64,000 bases of DNA from Amycolatopsis palatopharyngis. Its GTDB lineage: Bacteria; Actinomycetota; Actinomycetes; Mycobacteriales; Pseudonocardiaceae. Position 1 is the stretch's first letter; the number at the start of each line of letters is the position of its first letter. Position numbers and translations under genes: made by a program. The DNA is taken from assembly GCF_003385185.1 (NCBI RefSeq), contig NZ_PQHZ01000009.1, positions 1 to 64,000 of the forward strand, in the 5' to 3' direction. Below the pieces are notes generated by a model that made no database searches, had not been told where the DNA came from, and saw nothing but the letters and a program-made list of their open reading frames with translations. Positions 43,094-51,215 of this stretch are shown here, piece by piece.

Positions 43094-43440
43094 AGCGAGC
43101 GACCCCAGAGCGCTTGCGGGACATTATTGAAACGGCAGAGATCGCTGAGCAGCTGAAACCTGCGACACGCGAGGAGTTCGACGCGGATCTAAAAGGCCAG
43201 CTCGCGCTCACTCGGCTGGCCGAGATTGTCGGAGAGGCATCGAACCACGTCAGCAAGGCCGTTCAGAATGCGCATCCCGAGGTCCCGTGGTCGGCAATCA
43301 TCGGCATGCGTCACCGCATCATCCACGGCTACTTCGAAGTCGACCTTGAAGTCCTGTGGTCGGTCGTCACTGTCGAACTCCCCGCGTTGCTGCCGCAGAT
43401 TCGCGCCATCCTCGACTCTCTTTCGGCCGACAACCCCTAG
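43090..43440 (+). CDS. hepT: HEPN ribonuclease toxin (HepT, DUF86)
   Basis: 116 residues, all helical. The toxin motif R-x4-H-x-Y is intact as R74, H79 and Y81 (RHRIIHGYF), so both the RNase site and the AMP-accepting Tyr are present. It cleaves RNA (tRNA in some systems) when not modified by MntA. GTG start at 43090. Its codon usage is less GC-rich than that of the neighbouring core genes, suggesting acquisition. Confidence 0.9.
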   Translation: MKRATPERLRDIIETAEIAEQLKPATREEFDADLKGQLALTRLAEIVGEASNHVSKAVQNAHPEVPWSAIIGMRHRIIHGYFEVDLEVLWSVVTVELPALLPQIRAILDSLSADNP

Positions 43441-43668
43441 CTAGCCACGGCGGCGGTGGTACGTACGACCAGGACCGTGCTCAGCACGAGCAGGGACGCC
43501 CCCAAGCCGAGCAGCACCGGACCACCACACGGCCATGCGCGTCGCGACGGGGAAGCGGTCCGGCAAGTATTCGCAGCAGCGTCGGCTTCCCGGAACCGTT
43601 GCCCCCGAGCAGACCCACGACCGTGCCCCGGCCATAGCGCTTACTGACGCCCCGCGGCTCCAGCAGGG
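43437..43668 (-). pseudogene. ABC transporter remnant (ATPase N-terminus joined to a permease tail)
   Basis: Reading the minus strand from the end of trpG, one frame gives LEPRGVSKRYGRGTVVGLLGG then NGSGKPTLLRILAG: an ABC ATPase start with Walker A, but with Pro instead of Ser/Thr after the Lys. Beyond the break, another frame reads LLGLGASLLVLSTVLVVRTT and a stop at 43437-43439, like the last helix of an ABC permease. A deletion has evidently removed most of both genes. There is no start codon or ribosome site. Confidence 0.65.
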
Positions 43669-44304
43669 TCAGGCGGCGGACTGCAGTGCCTTGGTGGCGG
43701 CTTCCAGCGAGTTCACGGTGGCCGGCGCGACGGCGTGCCCGGCAGAGGCCATCCAGTTGGCCAGCATCCGGTGCCCGCCCTGGGTGAGGACGGACTCCGG
43801 GTGGAACTGCACCCCTTCCAGCGGCAGCTCGCGGTGCCGCATCCCCATCACCACCCCGGAATCGGTGTGAGCGGTGACCTCGAACTCAGCGGGGATCGTG
43901 TCGGCGAGCACAGTCAGCGAGTGGTAGCGGGTGGCGGTGAACGGGTCGGGCAGCCCGGCGAGCACGCCCGCACCGGAGTGGTGCACCTCGCTGGTTTTGC
44001 CGTGCAACAGCTCGTGCGCCCTGTCCACGGTGGCGCCGTAGACCACGCCGAGCGCCTGGTGGCCGAGGCAGACACCCAGCATCGGGGTGCGGGACTCGGC
44101 GCACCTGCGGATTACCTCGGTGCTCTGACCTGCACGTTCCGGCGTTCCGGGGCCCGGGGAGACGAGCACCCCGTCGAACTCGGGCACGCGGTCGAGGTCG
44201 ACGACGTCATTGCGCCAGACGGTGCAGTCGGCACCGAGCTGGGCCAGGTACTGGACCAGGTTGTAGACAAAACTGTCGTAGTTGTCGACGACGAGCACGC
44301 GCAT
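43669..44304 (-). CDS. trpG: Glutamine amidotransferase TrpG/PabA
   Basis: 211 residues of class I glutamine amidotransferase. Catalytic Cys in LGVCLGHQALG and the His/Glu pair in VQFHPESVLT are present, as is the oxyanion strand VSPGPGTPERAG. It supplies ammonia to anthranilate or aminodeoxychorismate synthase (the synthase gene is not in view). The start is ATG 44304. In many actinobacteria it lies next to pknB; here about 3 kb of accessory DNA intervenes. Confidence 0.93.
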   Translation of the reverse strand: MRVLVVDNYDSFVYNLVQYLAQLGADCTVWRNDVVDLDRVPEFDGVLVSPGPGTPERAGQSTEVIRRCAESRTPMLGVCLGHQALGVVYGATVDRAHELLHGKTSEVHHSGAGVLAGLPDPFTATRYHSLTVLADTIPAEFEVTAHTDSGVVMGMRHRELPLEGVQFHPESVLTQGGHRMLANWMASAGHAVAPATVNSLEAATKALQSAA

Positions 44305-44479
44305 GTGAACCACCTTAGCGTGCGGCGCCACCCTGCCCCGCCCATACAACCTCTACCTAGGTGGAGGTCAATGGGCAGCCCAGATGCTGGACCGTACGTC
44401 ATATCACAATGAAACTTAGGGGAACCTTACTTTACCGTGGACAGTTGGGACCTGATCCGTGACTGTGAAGAGGTAGGGC

Positions 44480-45847
44480 ATGAGCCGTCGACTGCGTGTG
44501 GCCATCGTCGGGGCCGGTCCGGCCGGCATCTACGCCGCCGACATCCTGGACAAGGCCGAGAAGGCCGGCGTCGAGGTGAGCATCGACCTGTTCGAACGGA
44601 TGCCGGCCCCGTTCGGCCTGATCCGCTACGGCGTCGCACCTGACCATCCACGCATCAAGGGCATCGTGAACGCCCTGCACAAGGTGCTCGACCGGCCGGG
44701 TATCCGGCTGATCGGCAACGTCGACTACGGCAGCGACATCAAGCTCGACGACCTGCGCGAGTTCTACGACTCGATCATCTTCTCCACCGGTGCCAGCGCC
44801 GACCGGCCACTGGAGATCCCGGGCATCGACCTGCCGGGCAGCCACGGCGCGGCCGACTTCGTGTCCTGGTACGACGGGCACCCCGACGTGCCGCGGACCT
44901 GGCCACTGACCGCGAAGAGCGTCGCCGTGCTCGGTGTCGGCAACGTCGCACTCGACGTCGCACGCATTCTGGCGAAAACCGCCGACGAGCTGCTGACCAC
45001 CGAGATCCCGCCGAACGTCTACGAGGGCCTCAAGGCCAGCCCGGTCACCGACGTGCACGTCTTCGGCAGGCGTGGACCAGCGCAGGCCAAGTTCACGCCG
45101 ATGGAACTGCGCGAGCTGGACCACTCGCCGAACGTCGAAGTGATCGTCGACCCGGAGGACATCGAGTTCGACGAGGGTTCGATGACCGCCATCCGCGGAT
45201 CAAAGCAGATCGACATGGTGGTCAAGACCCTGCAGGAGTGGGCGATCCGCGATCACGGCGACCGCCGCAAACGCTTGCACCTGCACTTCTTCCACTCGCC
45301 GACCGAGGTCGTCGGCGACCACGACAGCGGTGTGACCGGACTGCGGACCGAGCGGACAGAGCTCACCGGGGACGGCAACGTACGCGGTACGGGCGAGTTC
45401 CACGACTGGGATGTGCAGTCCGTCTACCGCGCTGTCGGGTACCTGTCCTCCAATCTCGCCGAGATCCCGTTCGACAACACCACCGGAACCGTGCCGAACG
45501 AGGCGGGCCGCGTGCTCGACCTGGACGAGGAGCAGGTTCCCGGCGTCTATGTCACCGGCTGGATCAAGCGCGGCCCGGTCGGCCTGATCGGGCACACGAA
45601 GGGCGATGCGGCGGAGACGATCGCCAGCCTGCTCGCCGACGTGGACGGACTGGCCGAGGCAAAGCAGCCTGATCCGGACGCGATCGTCGAGTTCCTGAGC
45701 GAGCGCGGCGTGCCGTTCACGACCTGGGACGGCTGGGGCAAGCTCGACGCCCACGAGCGCTCGCTCGGCGCGACACAGGGCCGCGAGCGGGTCAAGGTCG
45801 TCGAGCGCGAGGAGATGGTGCGGGTCTCCCGGGACCACCAGGCCTGA
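44480..45847 (+). CDS. fprA: Ferredoxin/adrenodoxin-type NADP reductase (FprA-like)
   Basis: 455 residues. The FAD motif VAIVGAGPAGIYAADIL is at the N-terminus, with APFGLIRYGVAPDHPRIKG, the NADP site SVAVLGVGNVALDVARIL and FGRRGPAQAKFTPMELREL, all typical of adrenodoxin-reductase-like FprA. It moves electrons from NADPH to ferredoxins that serve P450s or desaturases. GAAGAGGTAGG precedes ATG 44480. It is monocistronic, followed by a hairpin. Confidence 0.92.
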   Translation: MSRRLRVAIVGAGPAGIYAADILDKAEKAGVEVSIDLFERMPAPFGLIRYGVAPDHPRIKGIVNALHKVLDRPGIRLIGNVDYGSDIKLDDLREFYDSIIFSTGASADRPLEIPGIDLPGSHGAADFVSWYDGHPDVPRTWPLTAKSVAVLGVGNVALDVARILAKTADELLTTEIPPNVYEGLKASPVTDVHVFGRRGPAQAKFTPMELRELDHSPNVEVIVDPEDIEFDEGSMTAIRGSKQIDMVVKTLQEWAIRDHGDRRKRLHLHFFHSPTEVVGDHDSGVTGLRTERTELTGDGNVRGTGEFHDWDVQSVYRAVGYLSSNLAEIPFDNTTGTVPNEAGRVLDLDEEQVPGVYVTGWIKRGPVGLIGHTKGDAAETIASLLADVDGLAEAKQPDPDAIVEFLSERGVPFTTWDGWGKLDAHERSLGATQGRERVKVVEREEMVRVSRDHQA

Positions 45848-45855
45848 CCTGGTGG
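45835..45855 (+). terminator. Hairpin overlapping the fprA stop
   Basis: CCACCAGG (45835-45842) pairs with CCTGGTGG (45848-45855) around the 5-nt loop CCTGA that contains the TGA stop. No T-run. Confidence 0.6.
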
Positions 45856-45998
45856 AGTGACGGTGATGATCACTCAGCGACATCACCTGCGTCCAAGTCG
45901 GTAAAGATCTTCATTTCCACTTGTCGTTGACCTCGAGCGTCCAGTAGCCAGGAATGGCGGCCGCCAGCGCGGCCGCACCGGCCACTACAGGAGGTTCG

Positions 45999-46400
45999 AT
46001 GTCTCTCGATGTTTCGCCAACCCTGCTCGACAAGGCTGAGCGCGGCGAAGTCGACGACGCCGAGTTCGTCGCCTGCGTGCGGGACTCGCTGCCCTACGCC
46101 TGGCAGGTGATCACCACGGTCATCGCCGACCTGGAGGTCACCACGGACGGGTTCGCCGACCACGAGACGCCACCACCGAGCGAGGCCGAACGCGGTCAAC
46201 TGCTTCGCGCACTGGCCTCGGACGCGATTCGCGGCGGTCTCGAACGGCATTTCGGCGTGAAGCTGGCCTTCCAGAACTGCCACCGGGTCGGCGCGTTCCG
46301 CCCGGCCGCCGACGGCACGGTGGACAGCGATCGCTACCGGGCCTTCGTTTCGCCACGAGGGCAGCTGCTCAACCAGAGCCCCGAGCTGCGGGACTGCTAG
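45999..46400 (+). CDS. SCO5389 family conserved actinobacterial protein
   Basis: 133 residues recognised from the conserved opening SLDVSPTLLDKAERGEVDDAEFVACVRDSLPYAW, read at residues 2-35, and the FGVKLAFQNCHRVGAF core. The family is widespread in actinobacteria and of unknown function. The C-terminus is longer and more polar than in Streptomyces homologues I recall. AGGAGG stands 7 nt before ATG 45999. It converges with, and overlaps by 32 nt, the luciferase-like gene. Confidence 0.85.
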   Translation: MSLDVSPTLLDKAERGEVDDAEFVACVRDSLPYAWQVITTVIADLEVTTDGFADHETPPPSEAERGQLLRALASDAIRGGLERHFGVKLAFQNCHRVGAFRPAADGTVDSDRYRAFVSPRGQLLNQSPELRDC

Positions 46401-47415
46401 CGCCCGCGCGTACAGCGGGCAGCACCTCGGCGCCGATGCGCTGAAGGTTCTCCAGCGTGCGCTCCGGCGTACCGGTGGCTTCCACCAGCATGATCACGTG
46501 GGATACGCCGGTACGCCGGATGCCTTCGGCCAGCCGGTCCGCGCATTCGGCGGGCCCGCCGACGGGATGGATCGCGCACAGCCGCTCGGCGTAGGCGACT
46601 GGGTCCTTGCGCGCGCGGGCGCGGCCGTCGACCGGCCGGTGGGCGGACAGCCCAGGGCCCAGCCAGCCCGGGAGTGAGTCCAGCACGGCTCGCTCGGCCT
46701 CGCGCCGGTCGTCGCCGACCTGGCAGAGCACCGTGGAGACGTGCGGAGCCGCACCGGCGGCAGCGGTCGCGGTCTCGTAGGCCCGCACCGTCCGGGCCTT
46801 CTCGTCGTCGTTTGCGTGCATCCCGAGCAGCATCGGCAGGCCCCGGCTCGCGGCCAGCCGGACCGAGTCCGAGTCCGGCGAGCCACAGGCGACCACGGGT
46901 GCCACGGGTCGCCGAGGCCGCGGCACCAGCCCGACCTCACGAAACGCGAACTGACTGCCCGCCGCGCTCACGGTCGGTTCGCGTGTCGCCGCCAGCAGCA
47001 GGTCGAGCGACTCAGCGAACCCGGAGTCATAGCGGTCGAGCCCGGTACCGAAGACCTCCAGGTCAACCCAGGGCCCGCCGCGGCCGACCCCGAGCCGCAA
47101 GCGGCCATCGGAGACGGCGTCCAGCATCGACCACTGTTCGGCAAGCGCGATGGGATGGGTGGTCGAGAGCACGCTGACCGCGGTGCCGACGTCGATGGTG
47201 CTGGTCCTGCCGAGCACGTGCCCGGCCAGGGTCAATGCCGAAGGACACACGCCATAGGACATGAAGTGGTGTTCGGCGAACCAGACGTCGTCGAACCCGG
47301 CGAGCTCTGCGGCGAGCGCGAGCCGGACGGACCGGCGCAGCACCTCAGCGTCCTGCTGGCCCGGAAACCGGCCACTGACCAGGAAGACCCCGAACCGCAA
47401 ACCGTTCCCGTTCAC
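46369..47415 (-). CDS. Luciferase-like (LLM class) flavin/F420-dependent oxidoreductase
   Basis: 348 residues of the bacterial luciferase-like barrel. RFGVFLVSGRF, FDDVWFAEHHFMSYGVCPSALT, DVGTAVSVLSTTHPIALAEQW and RLRLGVGRGGPWVDLEVFG are class signatures. Such enzymes use FMNH2 or F420; which one is not clear. The start is GTG 47415, overlapping the small membrane-protein stop as GTGA. Its 3' end overlaps the convergent SCO5389 homologue by 32 nt. Confidence 0.85.
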   Translation of the reverse strand: MNGNGLRFGVFLVSGRFPGQQDAEVLRRSVRLALAAELAGFDDVWFAEHHFMSYGVCPSALTLAGHVLGRTSTIDVGTAVSVLSTTHPIALAEQWSMLDAVSDGRLRLGVGRGGPWVDLEVFGTGLDRYDSGFAESLDLLLAATREPTVSAAGSQFAFREVGLVPRPRRPVAPVVACGSPDSDSVRLAASRGLPMLLGMHANDDEKARTVRAYETATAAAGAAPHVSTVLCQVGDDRREAERAVLDSLPGWLGPGLSAHRPVDGRARARKDPVAYAERLCAIHPVGGPAECADRLAEGIRRTGVSHVIMLVEATGTPERTLENLQRIGAEVLPAVRAGASSPAARGSG

Positions 47416-47567
47416 TCCACCGCGACGTCGTTGAACGGCAGCATCGGCTCGACCCACGGGAAGACCACGAACATCAGCAACGCGGTCACCCCGGCGATGA
47501 GCAGCATCGCCTGCACGATGCGCAGGGGTACCGGGCCGGGCAGGTGCCGCCAGATCCAGCCGTACAT
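47412..47567 (-). CDS. Small membrane protein downstream of sortase
   Basis: 51 residues: MYGWIWRHLPGPVPLR, then one membrane helix (AMLLIAGVTALLMFVVFP) and an acidic end, PFNDVAVE. I recall near-identical small proteins next to the sortase/trpG region in many actinobacteria, so it is a real gene. The ATG shares a base with the sortase stop (TGATG), with GGGGAGG just upstream. Its stop overlaps the luciferase-like start. A sortase-associated role is only positional inference. Confidence 0.8.
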   Translation of the reverse strand: MYGWIWRHLPGPVPLRIVQAMLLIAGVTALLMFVVFPWVEPMLPFNDVAVE

Positions 47568-48601
47568 CAGGCCTCCCCGATCTTCTCGAGCAGACCGGCG
47601 TAGTTGGCTCCCGGCTGCTTCTGGAACTCATTGGTCAGCACCGAGTGGATGATCAGGCGTTCCTTGTCGGAGAACTGCGGATGGCAGGTGGTCAGGGTCA
47701 TCAGCGCGGCCTGGTCGGCCTTCGGCCGGTCGATGTTCGCTTTGTACGGCACGGGCGCGACGGCGTCTCCACGGCTGGGCAGGACGATGCGGCGGCCGTA
47801 GGTCTCGCCATAGTCCCCGCCCTCCGGAACGGCAGGGTCGAACAGCGACGGCACGCCCGCGCACTTCGGGTCAAGCCCCTTGCCACCGGCCCAGCCCTCG
47901 ATCTCTTCCTGCATGGGCAGCACCCGGTAGACAAAGAAGCTCTGAACGGTCTCGACCACCACGGCATCGCAGGAGCTCAGCAGGTCGAGGTCGTTGAACG
48001 GCGCACCCTTGCCGACACGGTGACCCGCGATACCGACGTTGCCCGGCTCGCCCGGCATGGCGGTGTCGGGGTAGTGCCCCGGCCCGATTTCCAGCGAATC
48101 GGACCCCACCCCCTGCTGCACGGTGAACTGGTAGTCGGCACCGAACGACGGGATGTAGATCTTCGCGAAGGCCTCGCCTTCGAGGAGGTCGGTCTGCAAC
48201 TGACGCTGCTGGGTCCAGTCGTCGTCGAGTTGGGCGCTGGCTTCGCGTTGCAGCTGCGCGGACATCAGGTTCGTGACATAGAGCTCGTAGACCACGAACA
48301 GCAGCACCACAAGGCCCGCGGTGATCAGCAGCTCGCCGAAGGTGCGCACGGCAGCACGCCCCTTGCCTCCGCCGCCCGTCGCGGGTGGCGCGGTGCGGTT
48401 GCGCCGGGGTGGTGGCCGGTCCGTGCCGCCGGACTCGTTCCGGCGTTCGGGCCGTTCGGCTCGCTCCGGACGCTCCCGGCGCACCGGCCGCATCACCGTA
48501 GTGTCGGCATTGGGGTCGACAGGACGGGTCTGGACGGTGTCCGCGTCGGCCGAATGGGGGCCGTCGAACCTCCGCGGTCTCGGCTGGTCGCGAGATGCCA
48601 C
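47567..48601 (-). CDS. Class E sortase
   Basis: 344 residues. A long Arg/Pro-rich cytoplasmic N-terminus (about 85 residues), one membrane helix (FGELLITAGLVVLLFVVYELY), then the sortase barrel with catalytic His in GIAGHRVGKG, Cys in TLTTCHPQ and Arg in SDKERLIIHS. Class E enzymes prefer LAxTG signals, matching the LAQTG surface protein near 21.4-22.6 kb. The start is GTG 48601 with GGGAG 8 nt before. It is divergent from crgA. Confidence 0.93.
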   Translation of the reverse strand: MASRDQPRPRRFDGPHSADADTVQTRPVDPNADTTVMRPVRRERPERAERPERRNESGGTDRPPPRRNRTAPPATGGGGKGRAAVRTFGELLITAGLVVLLFVVYELYVTNLMSAQLQREASAQLDDDWTQQRQLQTDLLEGEAFAKIYIPSFGADYQFTVQQGVGSDSLEIGPGHYPDTAMPGEPGNVGIAGHRVGKGAPFNDLDLLSSCDAVVVETVQSFFVYRVLPMQEEIEGWAGGKGLDPKCAGVPSLFDPAVPEGGDYGETYGRRIVLPSRGDAVAPVPYKANIDRPKADQAALMTLTTCHPQFSDKERLIIHSVLTNEFQKQPGANYAGLLEKIGEA

Positions 48602-48790
48602 GCAAGCTCCCTTCGAGCGTCAGATGGACCCGAAGTCACATTCGGGCTGCGAGGACGGCTCTCCCCGGTACTTGCGCGTCCTCGATTACGTTAACGTGTT
48701 CAGATAGTCGTGGTTGCGCCTGGATGCGTGACAACGTGGTTGCAACGAAGTTGTTCCTGACAAGAGACCGACCAGCACGCGAGGACTCCG

Positions 48791-49057
48791 ATGCCCAAGT
48801 CCAAGGTCCGTAAGAAGACGGCCTACACGCCGCCGGCCGATCGGCACACACCTGTCAAGGTGCGCGCTGCCGGGCCGTCGCACCCGCTCTACAAGGGCGT
48901 GATGTTCGGGCTCATGCTGCTCGGCCTGCTCTGGCTCGTGGTGAACTACATCGCAGGCGACAAGATCCCGTTCATGCTCGAACTGGGTAACTGGAACTTC
49001 GCCGTCGGGTTCGCCCTGATGATTTCCGGTCTGTTGATGACCATGCGCTGGCGCTAG
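48791..49057 (+). CDS. crgA: Cell division regulator CrgA
   Basis: 88 residues with a basic N-terminus (MPKSKVRKK) and two membrane helices (VMFGLMLLGLLWLVVNYI and FAVGFALMISGLLMTM), the standard CrgA layout. It helps place FtsZ and coordinate septal peptidoglycan synthesis in actinobacteria. ATG 48791. It is divergent from sortase and followed after 84 bp by the PH-like gene, matching the mycobacterial order Rv0011c-Rv0010c. Confidence 0.95.
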   Translation: MPKSKVRKKTAYTPPADRHTPVKVRAAGPSHPLYKGVMFGLMLLGLLWLVVNYIAGDKIPFMLELGNWNFAVGFALMISGLLMTMRWR

Positions 49058-49127
49058 GTCACAGATAGCAATGATTGCGCCGAACGGCCGCTTGACAGCT
49101 AATTACATCACTGTGACTCATCCCCAT

Positions 49128-49149
49128 TGTGGATAAGCCCTGTGGATAA
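49128..49149. promoter_or_regulatory. Two perfect DnaA boxes in direct repeat
   Basis: TGTGGATAA occurs at 49128-49136 and again at 49141-49149 (complement TTATCCACA, the high-affinity DnaA box), with a 4-nt spacer. They overlap the start region of the PH-like gene, so bound DnaA could control it or titrate DnaA. This is the only such pair noticed. Confidence 0.75.
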
Positions 49150-49558
49150 CCCCATATGTAGTTGGTCACCGAAGCCGGCGCTGGTCGTCATCGGCTGGCT
49201 CGGGGCGGCCGCCGCGGCCGCGGGAAGCACCTATCTGGCGTTCTCGGCCGACCGAACCGGCGCGCTGCTGTTCGGAGTCGCAGCGGTGGCCCTGGTCGCG
49301 GCGGCAGCGCATGGTGCCTTCGTCCGGCCCCGGCTCGCGGCCGACCATGAGGGCATCCGGGTGCGGACCCTCGGCCGGAGTCTGCGCTGGGCATGGCCGG
49401 AGGTCAGGGTGCGCCTGACAACCACGAGACGACTCGGCAGGGACGTAGACGTGCTCGAGATCGAGGCCGACGACCTGCTGATTCTCGGTTCGCTCGAACT
49501 CGGCGCCGACCCCAGAGACGTACTCGACGAACTCAACGCGTTGCGACCGGCGTACTGA
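49142..49558 (+). CDS. PH-like domain membrane protein (Rv0010c type)
   Basis: About 138 residues. Two N-terminal membrane helices (ALVVIGWLGAAAAAAGSTYLA and GALLFGVAAVALVAAAAHGAF) are followed by a small beta domain, GIRVRTLGRSLRWAWPEV, typical of bacterial PH-like membrane proteins. The position between crgA and rhomboid/ppiA matches Rv0010c. The start could be GTG 49142 or TTG 49127; both lie in the DnaA boxes and neither has a strong ribosome site. The function is unknown. Confidence 0.75.
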   Translation: MDNPICSWSPKPALVVIGWLGAAAAAAGSTYLAFSADRTGALLFGVAAVALVAAAAHGAFVRPRLAADHEGIRVRTLGRSLRWAWPEVRVRLTTTRRLGRDVDVLEIEADDLLILGSLELGADPRDVLDELNALRPAY

Positions 49559-49564
49559 GCCTGC

Positions 49565-50524
49565 TCAGCTGGTGCAGACGAGCTGGTTGCCGACGACCGT
49601 GCAGGTCGCGTTGGCGAGCTGGGCGTCGCGGAGCAGGACCAGCCCGATCAGGGCGACCGCAAGCAGCGCGACCGCGCCACCCTGCCAAACGCCGCGGTTC
49701 TTCTCCGGCGCGTAGAGCATCGCGACCATGATCAGTGCACCGATGACGAAACCACCGAGGTGGCCGAGCCAGGAGATGTTCGGGATGGAGAACGTGAGCA
49801 CCGCGTTCAGGCCGATGACGAAGAGCACCGGCGTCGCCTTGAGACGGAGCTTCAGCACGGCGACGAGGATGCCGCCGAGCAAGCCGTAGATCGCACCAGA
49901 TGCGCCAGCGGTGGCCTTGCCGATGTCGTCGAACATGAACACGGCGGCGGAGCCGCCCAGCAGCGAGACGAAGTACAGCCCGGTGAACCGGAGCCGGCCG
50001 AGCAGCATCTCCAGGTCCCGGCCGAGGATCCACAGCGCGAACATGTTCATCGCCACGTGCAGCAGCCCGAAGTGCAGGAACCCCGAGCTGATCAGCCGCC
50101 ACCACTCGTCGCCGCTGACAATGCCGATCGGCCAGAGAACGCCGTCCTGGTGCAGGTCGGAGGCACCATTGTTCATCGGGTCCTGCGCCTGTGCGGCGGT
50201 CAGGATGAAGACGAGCACGTTGATCGCGATCAGCACCGGGGTCACCAGCGGTTTGCTGATCGGATGTGCGCCGGCAGCCGTGCGCGCGCCGAACCCGGCA
50301 CGGCGGTACTGACCCTGCTGCGCGCGTTGCTGCTGCCGGCCGGCCTGCACGCAGTCGATGCAGTGGTAGCCGACAGAAGCGTCACGCAGGCAGTCCGGGC
50401 AGGCCGGCCGCTCGCACCTGGTGCAGCGCAGGCCGGTCTGCCTGTTCGGATGCCACCAGCAGGTCGGCAACGCGGCCTGCTGCTGAGGAGGGTCCTGATG
50501 CGGAGGATATGGAGGCTGGTTCAC
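49565..50524 (-). CDS. Rhomboid intramembrane serine protease with N-terminal zinc finger
   Basis: 319 residues. The N-terminus has a B-box-like zinc motif (CTRCERPACPDCL, HCIDC). Six or so helices follow with the catalytic Ser in GASGAIYG and His in GHLGGFVIG, plus the helix-1/2 region WWRLISSGFLHFGLLHVAMNM. It cleaves membrane proteins within the bilayer; substrates are unknown. Start GTG 50524 (MNQPPYPP) is preferred; an in-frame TTG lies at 50536. It converges with the PH-like gene, with 6 bp between the stops. Confidence 0.9.
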   Translation of the reverse strand: MNQPPYPPHQDPPQQQAALPTCWWHPNRQTGLRCTRCERPACPDCLRDASVGYHCIDCVQAGRQQQRAQQGQYRRAGFGARTAAGAHPISKPLVTPVLIAINVLVFILTAAQAQDPMNNGASDLHQDGVLWPIGIVSGDEWWRLISSGFLHFGLLHVAMNMFALWILGRDLEMLLGRLRFTGLYFVSLLGGSAAVFMFDDIGKATAGASGAIYGLLGGILVAVLKLRLKATPVLFVIGLNAVLTFSIPNISWLGHLGGFVIGALIMVAMLYAPEKNRGVWQGGAVALLAVALIGLVLLRDAQLANATCTVVGNQLVCTS

Positions 50525-50566
50525 GGTATTTTCCAACTTACCCGTCCGCCGCTTCCGTGAAGTGAA

Positions 50567-51118
50567 TCAGCCTTCGCGGGAGATGGAGACCCGCTCGATG
50601 ACGACGTCGTCCAGCGGCTTGTCCGCCGGGCCAGTCGCGGTGTGGCCGATCGTGTCGACGACGTTGCGGGAGTCCTGGTCCGTGACCTCACCGAAGATCG
50701 TGTGCTTGAAGTTCAGGTGCGTGGTCGGTCCAAGGGTGATGAAGAACTGCGAACCGTTCGTCGCCGGCCCCGCGTTCGCCATGGCGAGCAGGTATGGCTT
50801 GTTGAACTGCAGTTCGGGATGGAACTCGTCGTCGAACTTGTAGCCCGGGCCGCCGCGGCCGGTGCCGGTCGGGTCGCCACCCTGGACCATGAAGCCATCG
50901 ATGACGCGGTGGAAAATCGAACCGTCGTAAAACGGACCCGACTTCTCCCCCTTGGCATTCGGCTGGGTGTAGTCCTTGCTGCCTTCGGCGAGACCGACGA
51001 AGTTCGCCACCGTTTTCGGGGCGTGATCGGGGAAGAGGTTGACGTGGATATCGCCCTGGTTCGTGTGCAGGGTCGCCGTCACTGTCGCCCCAACGAGGGA
51101 TCCATTGCTTTCAGTCAC
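50567..51118 (-). CDS. ppiA: Cyclophilin-type peptidyl-prolyl isomerase PpiA
   Basis: 183 residues. The cyclophilin core is clear: GSIFHRVIDGFMVQGGDPTGTGRGGPG region with the catalytic Arg, SQFFITLGPTTHLNF and HTIFGEV. It catalyses proline isomerisation in the cytoplasm. The start is GTG 51118 (MTESNGS); the longer frame to 51496 overlaps the divergent gene. It is upstream of rhomboid on the same strand with a 42-bp gap, as in related genomes. Confidence 0.94.
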   Translation of the reverse strand: MTESNGSLVGATVTATLHTNQGDIHVNLFPDHAPKTVANFVGLAEGSKDYTQPNAKGEKSGPFYDGSIFHRVIDGFMVQGGDPTGTGRGGPGYKFDDEFHPELQFNKPYLLAMANAGPATNGSQFFITLGPTTHLNFKHTIFGEVTDQDSRNVVDTIGHTATGPADKPLDDVVIERVSISREG

Positions 51119-51215
51119 ACGTTCATCGTGCCATCCGCAGCGAAATCCGCCAGAAAGGGGCAGGATAGGTAACGAGCAGACAAGCTGAAGTGAAACGATT
51201 GACGAGGTGAAGGCC

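Noticed and set aside
44416..44434. Possible iron box (IdeR/DtxR site) upstream of fprA
   Set aside because: TTAGGGGAACCTTACTTTA matches the 19-bp consensus at only about 12 positions and is not symmetrical.
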